Source: Paenibacillus typhae (GTDB lineage: Bacteria; Bacillota; Bacilli; Paenibacillales; Paenibacillaceae). Taken from it: a stretch of DNA of 62,623 nucleotides. The notes under the pieces were generated by a model. The model did no database searches. It saw only the letters and a list, made by a program, of their open reading frames with translations, and had not been told where the DNA came from. The stretch is from NCBI RefSeq assembly GCF_900099765.1, contig NZ_FNDX01000033.1:1-62623 (forward strand). The letters are read 5' to 3'. Position 1 is the first letter of the stretch; each line of letters starts with the position of its first letter. Below, piece after piece: positions 41,949-51,267 of this stretch. A program made the position numbers and the translations under genes.

Positions 41949-43557
41949 TTAATGGCTATGAACCATTGTTGCGTCCATTGCTTTGGTCAATGTAATGGTG
42001 CCGTCACCAGGCAGCCATTTCACATCCCAGCCGAGCAGCTCGGCAATGAAACGGACGGGAACCTGCACGCGGCCGCTGTCCAGGAAGACCGGAGCCCCGA
42101 TGTTCTTGCGCTCCCCGTTCAGCTCCATGTAAGACTGTCCGGCCCGGAAGACGGCGGTGTTGTCTCGGTCCTTGATCCAGAGCGTTTTCTTGGTGTTATC
42201 CCAGGTAATATCGACACCAATGGCCTCACCGAGGTAACGGAGCGGGATGAAGGTGCTGCCGTCCTTCATGACCGGAGTAACGTCCATCTGGCTTGTAGTC
42301 CCGTTAACCGTTACGGCAGTACTGCCTTTCTTCATTGAAATGGTTGTCATTTCAGGGGCAGCGTCAGTCTTGCCATGGAACTTGTCCGGGAACTGGGCGA
42401 CAATGCCGCCAGTCAGCTCGCTTGCTGTCATGAACATATGGGAATAGGCCGTGCGCTCGAAGCTATAAGCATTGGTGTAATCCTTATTTACATAGCTGTT
42501 GAAGGTGTCCAGCAGGTGGCCGATATGCATTTTCAGGCCTTCTGCGATTGCTGCCGTTTCAAAATAGGCCGGATTGGCGCTATGGAAGAACTCCGCCTGC
42601 TTCATGCGGTAATCCTCAAGCTCGGCAACAGCATTCTGGCGTCCGGCTTCGTCTTTAGCGGCAGTGGCTTTTACATAATCGACAAAATATCCGATATGGG
42701 AAGACCAGATTGGCTTAAATGCATCGCCGGCTGCTGTGCCGTATACGGAGGCAATGGCTGCAGACAGATCATCCGTATTGCTGTTCAGGGCAGCCGCTGC
42801 AGCAGTGAAGTCCGGGGCGCCGTCGATGCCTTTTTGCATGGCAAGCGCGGCCAGGGCAGCGTGCTCACCCAGCAGCTGTCCAAGTCCCGCGCGCAGATCA
42901 ATTCCCGGCGAAGACGTTGTTGCGGCAGGGAATTTGGCAGGGAACTGGGCCTGGATGCCGGAGGCCAGTGCTTTGGCTGTCATGAACATATGGGGCGTAC
43001 GCAGTCCGTGTATCCTTGTATGCAGCTGTATAATCTTTATTTACATAGCTGTTGAAGGCGTCCAGCAGATGGTTAATATGCATGTTCAGCCCGTCTGCAA
43101 GGGCAGCCGTTTCAAAATACGCCGGATTGGCATTGTGGAAGAACTCCGCCTGCTTCATCCGGTAAGCGTCAAGCTCAGCAACGGCCTTCTGGCGTCCGGC
43201 CTCGTCTTTGGCAGCGGTCGCTTTCACATAGTCAACAAAATATCCGATATGGGAGGACCATATGGGCTTGAATGCTTCGCCGGCGGCACTGCCGTAGACC
43301 GAGGCGATGGCGGCTGAGAGGTCATCTGTGTTTTTGCCGAGTGCGGCCGCGGCATTATTGAAATCTGCAGCACCGTCGTAGCCTTTCTGCATTGCTATGA
43401 CAGCCAGCAGGGCATGCTCACCCAGCAGCTCACCGAGAGCCGCCTGCAAATCTGGTGCGGCACCCTTCGTATCCACTTCATGGGCGCTTGCCAGTACCGG
43501 TACAAATAAACTCAGGCAGAGCATCAGGACGGCAAGCTTACTTTGCAGCTTTTTCAT
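41949..43557 (-). pseudogene. Secreted protein with two duplicated helical domains and a copper-amine-oxidase N-terminal-like domain; frameshifted at 42992-42995
   Basis: Reading from 43557, a signal peptide (MKKLQSKLAVLMLCLSLFVP ... ASAHE) is followed by a ~150-residue domain (LLGEHALLAVIAMQKGYDGA; FKPIWSSHIGYFVDYVKATA; MKQAEFFHNANPAYFETAA). At TAYAPYVHDS the frame slips: the DNA has GCCCCAT where GCCCAT would restore TAYAHMFMTAKALASGIQAQ, seen in matching form at the end of the second copy. The restored product is 535 residues (1,608 nt). It has a second, highly similar copy of the domain and a C-terminal copper-amine-oxidase N-terminal-like domain (STFIPLRYLGEAIGVDITWD; VQVPVRFIAELLGWDVKWLP), common in Paenibacillus surface proteins. 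As written, a 219-residue truncated product is made. It is divergent from an ECF sigma operon. Confidence 0.85.
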
Positions 43558-43632
43558 TTCAGTTCACTCCTTCATCCAAAGTTGAGCCGCTAATCAAAAG
43601 CGGTTATACTCAGTGGAACGTAAGTATTCAGA

Positions 43633-43682
43633 AGTTGGATCACTTTTTATAAATTAAATTTTAAATATTAATTCATCCAACT
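43633..43682. promoter_or_regulatory. Inverted repeat AGTTGGAT...ATCCAACT between the surface protein and the ECF sigma gene
   Basis: AGTTGGAT (43633-43640) and ATCCAACT (43675-43682) flank a 34-bp AT-rich stretch; a related CATCCAAA lies at 43573. The two copies face the two divergent genes. They could be -35-type elements of an ECF promoter or an operator pair. I could not find a convincing -10 at standard spacing. Confidence 0.4.
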
Positions 43683-43707
43683 ACGCTGGGGAAATGGGGG
43701 GTAACAG

Positions 43708-44289
43708 TTGAACGAAGTCGCTGACGACGTACAATTAATGCAGCAGATCAGGCAGAAGGACCCGGATGCCCTCGAAAAGCTCTACGACCGGTATGAGCAG
43801 ATGGTGTACAGCTTCGCATACCGGATTGTGAAGGATTCAATGGCGGCGGAGGAAGTGATGCAGGAATTATTTATGCGGATCTGGAAGAACCCGGAGCAGT
43901 ATGACTCCGCTAAGGGCAAGCTGTCAACGTGGATGTTTACGGTTACACGGAATATTGCGATTGACCAGCTGCGCAAGAAGAGTACACGGCCTCCGCAGCA
44001 GTCTGCTGATGCGGAGGAATTGCAGCAGCTCCGCGATACCGGGGCGATGACGGAGGATATGGTTGAAATGCTGCTGGCAGGAGAACAGGTAAGAGAAGCA
44101 TTGCAGGAGCTGAGCAGAGACCAGCAGCAGGTGATGGACCTAATCTATTATCAGGGCCTAACACAGCAGGAGGTGGCCTATCACGTAGCTGTTCCGCTGG
44201 GCACAGTTAAGAGCAGGGTAAGGCTGGCTATGAGGCAGCTGCAGAAACGGTTAATCCATTGGGGAAGGAGGGATCAGGCTCATGACTGA
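43708..44289 (+). CDS. ECF-type RNA polymerase sigma factor
   Basis: A 193-residue sigma-70 of the extracytoplasmic-function kind. Region 2 is DALEKLYDRYEQMVYSFAYR through LSTWMFTVTRNIAIDQLRKK; region 4 is LSRDQQQVMDLIYYQGLTQQ with GTVKSRVRLAMRQLQK. The start is TTG 43708, preceded by ATGGGGGG. Its 3' end overlaps the anti-sigma gene by 8 nt. SigK/RskA-type pairs are the closest in layout. Confidence 0.93.
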   Translation: MNEVADDVQLMQQIRQKDPDALEKLYDRYEQMVYSFAYRIVKDSMAAEEVMQELFMRIWKNPEQYDSAKGKLSTWMFTVTRNIAIDQLRKKSTRPPQQSADAEELQQLRDTGAMTEDMVEMLLAGEQVREALQELSRDQQQVMDLIYYQGLTQQEVAYHVAVPLGTVKSRVRLAMRQLQKRLIHWGRRDQAHD

Positions 44290-45085
44290 AGAGAATAAAG
44301 ACTTGTGTGAATGGGCTGAATTGTATGCGCTTGGCGCACTGCAGGACGATGAAATGGAGCAGTTCGGCGTTCATTTACAGGAATGCCCTGAATGTGAGAA
44401 ACTGGTAAAAGAATACCGCCGGGTAATTGAGCTGCTCCCTCTTGCCTCCGAGCCTGCTGAGCCGCCGGCAGAGATGAAGAAGCGCATTCTGTCCCGGGTA
44501 TTGGAAGCAGATGCTCCGGTTCAGCAGGTTCAGAAGCCTGCGGGTGAAGCACCCAAGCCGGTTCGGGAGGAGCCTGAATATACGGTCAGGGCCGTGCCGG
44601 CACCCCAAAAGAAGCCGATCCTGCGTTATCTTAGCGCCGGGCTTGCTGCAGCAGTCGTAGTATTGCTCATCTATACAAGCCAGCTGCGCCAGGATGTCGA
44701 TCAGCTGCAGCACCAGGTGGCCGTCAGCTCCGGACCGCTTCAGGGAATCAAGGTGAATGAGTCGGTTGTGCTTAGTCCGGCGGCAGTGGAGTCTGCGGTC
44801 AAGGGCCTGGCTACCATCATCGCGGACAACAGCGGCACACATCTCGTTGTGCAGGCCGAAGGTCTGCCGGAGCTTACAGGAACAGAAGTTTATCAGGTAT
44901 GGCTGATCAAAGGCGATGTTCCGCAGAATGCGGGCACCTTCGTATCACAGGGCGGTAACGGGGCGCTGTATTATACCTTTGAGCCGCAGGAGTACGATAC
45001 TGTTGCTATCACACTCGAGCCGGATGACGGCGGCGAAGCGCCTAGAGGCCAGATTGTGCTGGCGGCACCAATCAAGCAAGGATAA
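44282..45085 (+). CDS. Membrane anti-sigma factor, RskA type
   Basis: A 267-residue anti-sigma factor. The N-terminal zinc-binding-like domain has HLQECPECEKLVKEY (an HxxxCxxC pattern). A single membrane helix (YLSAGLAAAVVVLLIYTS, about residues 116-133) leads to an extracellular RskA domain (VYQVWLIKGDVPQNAGTFVS, YYTFEPQEYDTVAITLEPDD). It holds the sigma factor inactive until an external signal leads to its breakdown. AAGGAGG precedes the ATG, which lies inside the sigma gene end. Confidence 0.93.
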   Translation: MTEENKDLCEWAELYALGALQDDEMEQFGVHLQECPECEKLVKEYRRVIELLPLASEPAEPPAEMKKRILSRVLEADAPVQQVQKPAGEAPKPVREEPEYTVRAVPAPQKKPILRYLSAGLAAAVVVLLIYTSQLRQDVDQLQHQVAVSSGPLQGIKVNESVVLSPAAVESAVKGLATIIADNSGTHLVVQAEGLPELTGTEVYQVWLIKGDVPQNAGTFVSQGGNGALYYTFEPQEYDTVAITLEPDDGGEAPRGQIVLAAPIKQG

Positions 45086-45120
45086 GTTGATCTTGGGAGA
45101 AAGCCGGGAGGAACGAGAGG

Positions 45121-46248
45121 ATGAAAGAGAACGGGAGACTGCAAGCCGCAGCCCTGCCAGAGGTTGCACATCTCAAGGTTCACGGCAGAACAAACGGGAG
45201 CCTGGCTCCCCTGACGCTGTTCTGGACAGGCAGCGCACTTGAATTCAATATCAGGGGTTCGGAGGTGTGGATTGAGGCTGAAGCCGACTATGACCAGCAT
45301 GAGCCGTGGATCAGCATCGTCATTAACGGTTCCCCTGTCAGCAGACAGATGGTAACCGCAGGCAGACACTGGATCTGTGTCTTCAGAGGCATGAATGAGC
45401 AGGCCGTGAAGAACGTGAAGATCATGAAGGAGCTGCAGGCGATGAGTGATGACCCGGGCTGTCTGCTGCAGATACACGGAGTTAAGTATGACGGGGAGTT
45501 TCTGCCGGTAGCGGATAAGCCGCTTAAGCTCGAGTTCATCGGGGACAGCATCACCTCAGGCGAGGGCGTGATCGGCGCCCAGTCCGAGGAAGACTGGATT
45601 CCCATGTGGTTCAGTGCTGCCGTGAATTATACCGCCATGACAGCCAGGGAGCTGGATGCGGACTACCGTGTCATCTCCCAGAGCGGCTGGGGGGTGCTGA
45701 CAAGCTGGGATAACAATCCCGGGAAGAATATCCCCCTTTATTACGGGCAGGTATGCGGCCTGCTGGGCGGCGAGCGCAATGAAGCGCTCGGAGCACTGCA
45801 GGACAATGATTTTAAAGCCTGGGAGCCGGATGCAGTTGTGGTTAATCTGGGCACCAACGACGGCGGCGCCTTTTATTCGCCGGACTGGAACGATCCGGTC
45901 AGCGGCAGGTCCCGCAAGCAGCGGCTGAACGAAGACGGCTCCTTCAATGAGGAGGATCTGCAGGCTTTTGAGGCGGCTGCAGAAGCGTTCCTTGTAATGC
46001 TGAGATCCTGCAATCCGCAGGCCTATCTGGTCTGGGCTTACGGAATGCTGGGCGTTCCGATGCTGCCGGCCATCAGCCGTGCCGTTGACAGTTATATCCG
46101 TAAATCAGGGGACACCAGGGTCTCTGTATTCCAGCTGCCTAACATGACACCGGAAAGTGCCGGCGCTCGAAGCCATCCGGGAATATCGGCCCATGAGCAG
46201 GCAGCCCGGGCGTTAAGCGGCTATTTGAAGGAACTGCTGCACGCTTGA
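45121..46248 (+). CDS. SGNH/GDSL hydrolase, CE2-like carbohydrate esterase
   Basis: A 375-residue protein. An N-terminal jelly-roll-like domain (about 1-135) precedes an SGNH hydrolase: catalytic Ser in EFIGDSITSGEG, Gly in QSGWGV, Asn in VVNLGTNDGG, and the C-terminal Asp/His part in RSHPGISAHEQ. This two-domain layout fits carbohydrate esterase family 2 deacetylases. No signal peptide is seen, so it is cytoplasmic or exported by another route. It starts 35 nt after the anti-sigma factor and may belong to that operon. Confidence 0.87.
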   Translation: MKENGRLQAAALPEVAHLKVHGRTNGSLAPLTLFWTGSALEFNIRGSEVWIEAEADYDQHEPWISIVINGSPVSRQMVTAGRHWICVFRGMNEQAVKNVKIMKELQAMSDDPGCLLQIHGVKYDGEFLPVADKPLKLEFIGDSITSGEGVIGAQSEEDWIPMWFSAAVNYTAMTARELDADYRVISQSGWGVLTSWDNNPGKNIPLYYGQVCGLLGGERNEALGALQDNDFKAWEPDAVVVNLGTNDGGAFYSPDWNDPVSGRSRKQRLNEDGSFNEEDLQAFEAAAEAFLVMLRSCNPQAYLVWAYGMLGVPMLPAISRAVDSYIRKSGDTRVSVFQLPNMTPESAGARSHPGISAHEQAARALSGYLKELLHA

Positions 46249-46295
46249 CTCTGACGCCGCGTCGTACCTTAAGCTGAAAGCGAAAGGAGGATTCC

Positions 46296-47288
46296 ATGAA
46301 TTTACAGACGATAACTGCGGTAACCAGAAGCTTCAATGTATCCACCAGAACGCTCAGATATTATGAGCAGATCGGGCTGCTGACCAGTGTCAGGAGGGAC
46401 GGTTACGCGTACAGGACCTATGATGAAGATTCGCTTAGACGGCTGGAGCAGATTCTGCTGCTTCGGAAGCTGCGGATACCGCTTAAGGACATTCAGGTCA
46501 TTCTGCAGAGTGAAGACGCCAGGGCAGCCATCTCCGTATTTCAGGACAAAGTGATGACGCTGACCCAGGAGATAACAGCCCTATCTACAATAAGGGCGGT
46601 TCTGGATGAACTGCTTGAGGCGCTTAAAGGATCAGCTGAAGCCGCTATAGGCCTTCAATTATTGGCCGATAAGTCTGTTCTGCAAATCATTGAATCCCTT
46701 CCTTCTGCTAAATTCAGCCTTAAGGAGGAAACAGGTATGAGTGATTTGAACGCTGCCGGAGATCAGTTATCCCAGCTGAAGGATGTGAGGATTGTCTATT
46801 TGCCCCCTGCGACGGTGGCCTCCATCCACTGTGTAGGAGGTTCGCCGGAGGCTGATACGGGTACGGAGCTGCGCCGGTTTATGATCCGGACTGATCTGGC
46901 CCGGCTGAAGCCGGACCTGCGGCATTACGGCTTCAATCATCCGAACGGAGAGAAGCCGGATGGCTCTGACCACGGCTACGAGCGCTGGGTAACGATCCCT
47001 GCAGATCTGGAATTGCCGGAGCCATTTGTGAAAAAAGAGTTTCCCGGAGGCCTCTATGCTGCGCACATGATCCCTATGGGCAATTTCGAGGAATGGGGCT
47101 GGCTGTATAAGTGGGTGAAGAGCCACGGGGAGTATGAGCTGAATCCGGGCGACCCGGCCTGCATGGGCGGTCTGCTTGAAGAGCATCTGAACTACCTTAA
47201 CCGTTATCTGCTCAGTAATGAGGAGCTTGAGCAGTGCATGCAGCTTGATCTGCTGGTGCCGGTTAAGCCCAAGGTTAATGCAGGCTAA
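46296..47288 (+). CDS. MerR-family regulator with GyrI-like effector domain
   Basis: A 330-residue transcription factor. The MerR HTH is at the N-terminus (VTRSFNVSTRTLRYYEQIGL; DEDSLRRLEQILLLRKLRIP), with a dimer helix to about residue 145. The C-terminal half is a GyrI/BmrR-like ligand-binding domain (GTELRRFMIRTDLARLKPDL; HGYERWVTIPADLELPEPFV; KKEFPGGLYAAHMI). Such proteins sense lipophilic compounds. AAAGGAGG lies 6-7 nt before the ATG. Confidence 0.92.
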   Translation: MNLQTITAVTRSFNVSTRTLRYYEQIGLLTSVRRDGYAYRTYDEDSLRRLEQILLLRKLRIPLKDIQVILQSEDARAAISVFQDKVMTLTQEITALSTIRAVLDELLEALKGSAEAAIGLQLLADKSVLQIIESLPSAKFSLKEETGMSDLNAAGDQLSQLKDVRIVYLPPATVASIHCVGGSPEADTGTELRRFMIRTDLARLKPDLRHYGFNHPNGEKPDGSDHGYERWVTIPADLELPEPFVKKEFPGGLYAAHMIPMGNFEEWGWLYKWVKSHGEYELNPGDPACMGGLLEEHLNYLNRYLLSNEELEQCMQLDLLVPVKPKVNAG

Positions 47289-47334
47289 CTACAGAGCGGT
47301 TACCGGATTCATGAGAACGGCTGCCCTGTACACA

Positions 47335-47374
47335 AAAACCGGCTGGACGGTTAGTAATCCGTCCAGCCGGTTTC
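47335..47374. terminator. Bidirectional terminator
   Basis: AAACCGGCTGGACGG pairs perfectly with CCGTCCAGCCGGTTT around an 8-base loop. It separates the convergent MerR-GyrI gene and spo0M. Confidence 0.95.
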
Positions 47375-47389
47375 TTGTATAGAGGCAAG

Positions 47390-48169
47390 TTATGCGTATT
47401 TGCTGATCGTTGCGAGCAGCTGGCCCGCAATGTATTCCGTTCCAGATGCCAGATGACTCTGGTCAAAGCGGAGTCTTACAAATTTCTCGTCGGCATCAAG
47501 CGCTTCTGCCAGCAGGCCGGATAAGCCGCGGGCCCTACGGTCAATCTGCAGCAGCAGCTCAACGCCCTGCTCATCCGGGTACAACATGATTTCCAGCTCA
47601 TCCAGACGGCCGCGGAACTGGCTGGAAGGCAGGAATTCAAACTCCTGAACGAAGGGGAGCCCGTTTCTTTTGCCGTAATGAGGAGCGTATTCACAGCTGA
47701 CCTCGCGGAGCCGGAAGCCGAGCTGGGCTGCAGCATCCAGAACAACCGCCGAATGCGGATGAGGCAGCACCTGGAGGTAGTCCTCGTCCTTCGGATCGAG
47801 GGCTTCCTTAATATCCAGCCCGGTATGAATCCATACGGGAGTTTTGCCCATGGTCACGGGAGTAACGGACGGGAGCTGGAAGGATACAGGGAACTCATAG
47901 ACCTTCTCCGCCTCCACGGTGAAACCGGAAGCCAGCAGGAACTTGGCAATGGTCGCCTCTACATGGCTCTTGGAATCGTTATGCTCCTTCACGTAGCGGG
48001 TCTTGACGAAGGCATATACATCGTCCACCTTCTGATCCACACGGCCCCCCTGGATGCGGACAACTCCGCTAAGCGTATCCCCGGCTTTTACTACATCCTG
48101 ATGAAGCATGAGGTTGACTTCAGCGGCGCCAATCCCGGCGCTTGCGAGCATTCTTTTGAACATGGACAT
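47390..48169 (-). CDS. spo0M: Sporulation-control protein Spo0M
   Basis: A 259-residue arrestin-like protein of the Spo0M family. The N-terminus (MSMFKRMLASAGIGAAEVNL) and blocks KAGDTLSGVVRIQGGRVDQK, VDDVYAFVKTRY and GRLDELEIMLYPDEQGVELL are diagnostic. In B. subtilis Spo0M acts negatively on early sporulation and interacts with cell-division components. AAGGAGGAG lies 10 nt before the ATG. The gene stands alone. Confidence 0.94.
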   Translation of the reverse strand: MSMFKRMLASAGIGAAEVNLMLHQDVVKAGDTLSGVVRIQGGRVDQKVDDVYAFVKTRYVKEHNDSKSHVEATIAKFLLASGFTVEAEKVYEFPVSFQLPSVTPVTMGKTPVWIHTGLDIKEALDPKDEDYLQVLPHPHSAVVLDAAAQLGFRLREVSCEYAPHYGKRNGLPFVQEFEFLPSSQFRGRLDELEIMLYPDEQGVELLLQIDRRARGLSGLLAEALDADEKFVRLRFDQSHLASGTEYIAGQLLATISKYA

Positions 48170-48256
48170 GCTGTGAATCTCCTCCTTATCGGTAATAACT
48201 CTGATACGGAGGCAGCCCCGGCCTGGTTTCAGCCGTTTATTTAAAATTCGATTTAA

Positions 48257-49566
48257 TTACGACAGCTGTACATAGAACGTAGTGGACTCCCCGACCGTGC
48301 TTTTGGCATACAGCTTACCCTTATGCTGCTGCTCGACGATCGACTTCGCGATCGCGAGGCCAAGCCCGTAGCCGCCCTGCTTGCGGGCGCGGGAGGTATC
48401 GGTACGGTAGAACCGGTCAAAGATCCGGTTCAGATGCTCAGGGGCGATGCCTTCACCGGTATTGGTGACAGACAGCAGCACATCGTTATGCTGCCTGCGC
48501 AGAGTCAGGGTGATTTCGCCCTTCGGCCCGGTGTACTTGACGGCATTGTCCAGCAGGATCATAACGACCTGCTTGATCTGCTCACTGTTGCCGTTTACGC
48601 TCAGATTAGGCTCGATATCATACTCCAGCGCCACATTCTTTTCGAAAATGACGGCCTCCATCGTCAGGATGATATTTTCTACCGCTTCGCTGATGTTGAA
48701 GGGGGCATGGATCATCCCGGTGCGGGAATCATCCATTTCGGTCAGATAGAGCAAATCATTTGTCAGCTTGGCCATCCGCTCCGTCTCCGATTTGATATAG
48801 TGCAGCCACTTGGACTGCTCAAGAATAGTATCTTCGGGATTCGACAGCAGCACATCGGTATTTGTATTAATAATGGCGAGCGGCGTCTTCAGCTCATGCG
48901 AGGCATCGGCGATGAACTGCTTCTGCTTGTCGAAGGCTTCCTGTACCGGCTTGATGGAGCGGTTCGCAAAGTAGCGGCTGGTAAAATAAAGGATAACCAG
49001 CATCACCACACCGACAACGGTGAAGATGTAGATCAGGTTCGTGAGAATCTTCTGCCGGGAGGTAATGTCCAGGAAGACAAGCATATGCCCGTCAGCAGCG
49101 GGTTTGGTTTCAAAGGCCCAGAGACTGCCGTCCAGCTCGAATCTTCCGGTTGTCTTATTCATATCAATGGCCTTCTGCAAAGCCTGTGCATAGAATTCAT
49201 CGTCCATGCTGAGCTGTGAGACAGGCGTACCAGTCTGCTTCCAGTCGTTATCCGTCTCGATCATGAAGGAAATTGAACGCTCCGGCGGCGGACTGCCGCC
49301 CATTCTCCCGAAGCTGCCGCCGCCAATATCCTGGCGCTGCGTTCCAGTGTCTGTGCCGCCGTCCGGCGCGCCGCCAATACCTCCGCCGCGGTGCTCGCCG
49401 CTGCCCGGCTTCTGGAAGGCCTCGGTAATCCGCTGAAGATCCATGCGGATGTCATTCTGGACATTCAGGTAGTTGATGATATATATGGTGGCAAAGGCGA
49501 CCAGCATCATCACGGAGATCGTCACCAGATTGACAATCAGGAAGCGGTTTCTGAGCTTTTTGAACA

Positions 49567-49567
<1 letters not shown>
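48257..49567 (-). CDS. Sensor histidine kinase (OmpR-type system) with Gly-rich extracellular loop
   Basis: A 436-residue kinase with two membrane helices (FLIVNLVTISVMMLVAFATIYI; LIYIFTVVGVVMLVILYFTS). The extracellular part between them contains an unusual Gly-rich segment (GGGIGGAPDGGTDTGTQRQD, then GGGSFGRMGG). The cytoplasmic part has the phosphorylated His in FIADASHELKTPLAII, the N box VMILLDNAVKYTG and G boxes (GEGIAPEHLNRIFDRFYR; GYGLGLAIAKSIVEQ). Its start overlaps the stop of the response regulator by one base. It faces away from the VTC operon, which it probably controls. Confidence 0.95.
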
Positions 49568-50244
<677 letters not shown>

Positions 50245-50307
50245 AGGTCTATCATCCCCAGTTTAGCTTAATGTCTGTCTTGTAACTTACGTCATTATAG
50301 CAAGATT

Positions 50308-50327
50308 ACCTTTAATCAACCTTAACT
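50308..50327 (-). promoter_or_regulatory. Direct-repeat operator upstream of the response regulator
   Basis: On the minus strand this reads AGTTAAGGTTGATTAAAGGT, two TTAA-centred half-sites 11 bp apart, the spacing OmpR/PhoB-type regulators use. It is 17/20 identical to the box at 50432-50451 and lies 64-83 bp before the regulator start. Confidence 0.65.
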
Positions 50328-50431
50328 GCGGAGGCGGGATTTTTAAGCTTCTACTATGTACGGGTGGTTCTCTAAGCCCGCAGAAGCCCTTTGTAAAGCC
50401 GGTGTAAAAAAATAAACGCAGTGTAAATTCC

Positions 50432-50451
50432 ATTTAAGATTCATTAAAGGT
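50432..50451 (+). promoter_or_regulatory. Direct-repeat operator upstream of the VTC operon
   Basis: ATTTAAGATTCATTAAAGGT has the same 11-bp-period half-sites as the box before the response regulator (17/20 identity). It sits 73-92 bp before the VTC gene start, mirroring the other box. Confidence 0.65.
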
Positions 50452-50523
50452 TCGCCAACTAAGATACATTCATAGGCAAACGAGACACACGAAACACTCT
50501 ATTCAAGAAAGGATTTGATCCCA

Positions 50524-51267
50524 ATGGCTATCGAGGTTTTTAACCGCTACGAAAACAAATACCTGTTCGATCATGCAGCCTACCTGAAGCTCTATAACGA
50601 ACTGCTCGAATATATGGAACCGGACGATTACAACAAACAGCATGAGTTCTATTCCATTACTAATCTGTACTACGACACAACGAGCAATACGCTGATCCGC
50701 AACAGCCTGTCCAAGCCGAAATACAAAGAGAAGCTGCGCCTCCGGGCTTACGGTGTTCCGAATGGAGATTCCAGGGTCTACCTGGAAATCAAGAAGAAGG
50801 TCTTCGGCCTAGTCAATAAAAGAAGAACCTCGCTCAAGCTGCACGAAGCCTACGATTTTGTCCGCACAGGTATCCCGCCTGAGTACAAGGACTACATGAA
50901 CAAGCAGGTGGTTGAGGAAATCAAATACTTCCTGAGCTGCTACGATCTGAAGCCGATGGTGTACCTGTCCTATGACCGCAAAGCCCTGTTCTGCAAAAAT
51001 AACCGCGATCTGCGCATCACCTTTGATACGAATATCAGAAGCCGGCGGTATGATCTCAGAATGGAGCACGGCACACACGGCGAGCTGCTGATGGAACCGG
51101 GCCAGTGGCTGATGGAGGTCAAAGCCGAGAAGACGATTCCGGTCTGGCTGTCCAAAATGCTCTCCGAGCATCAGATGTACCGCACCAGCTTCTCCAAATA
51201 CGGCAACGAATATAAAAAAATGCTGAGAAACAGCAAAGTAGAAAGCGAGAGTGTCCTGTATGCTTGA
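50524..51267 (+). CDS. VTC-domain (polyphosphate-polymerase-like) protein
   Basis: A 247-residue triphosphate-tunnel protein of the VTC family. The tunnel strands carry the alternating basic/acidic residues seen in the yeast Vtc4 polymerase: FNRYENKYLFD, KEKLRLRAYGVP, VYLEIKKKVFGLVNKRR, VYLSYDRKALF, LRITFDTNIRSRRYDL, LMEVKAEKTIPVWL. The family makes or binds polyphosphate from nucleotide triphosphate; for the bacterial members in this gene setting the product is not settled. AAAGGA lies about 10 nt before ATG 50524. It leads a three-gene operon and overlaps DUF4956 by 8 nt. Confidence 0.9.
   Translation: MAIEVFNRYENKYLFDHAAYLKLYNELLEYMEPDDYNKQHEFYSITNLYYDTTSNTLIRNSLSKPKYKEKLRLRAYGVPNGDSRVYLEIKKKVFGLVNKRRTSLKLHEAYDFVRTGIPPEYKDYMNKQVVEEIKYFLSCYDLKPMVYLSYDRKALFCKNNRDLRITFDTNIRSRRYDLRMEHGTHGELLMEPGQWLMEVKAEKTIPVWLSKMLSEHQMYRTSFSKYGNEYKKMLRNSKVESESVLYA

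Noticed and set aside
41949..42338. Plus-strand frame (about 41913-42338) opposite the surface protein
   Set aside because: Antisense to conserved copper-amine-oxidase-like sequence and no start signal.
43615..43640. ECF promoter (ATCCAAC with CGTTCC) reading toward the surface protein
   Set aside because: The spacer is 13 bp, shorter than the 15-17 bp usual for ECF promoters; kept only as an inverted repeat.
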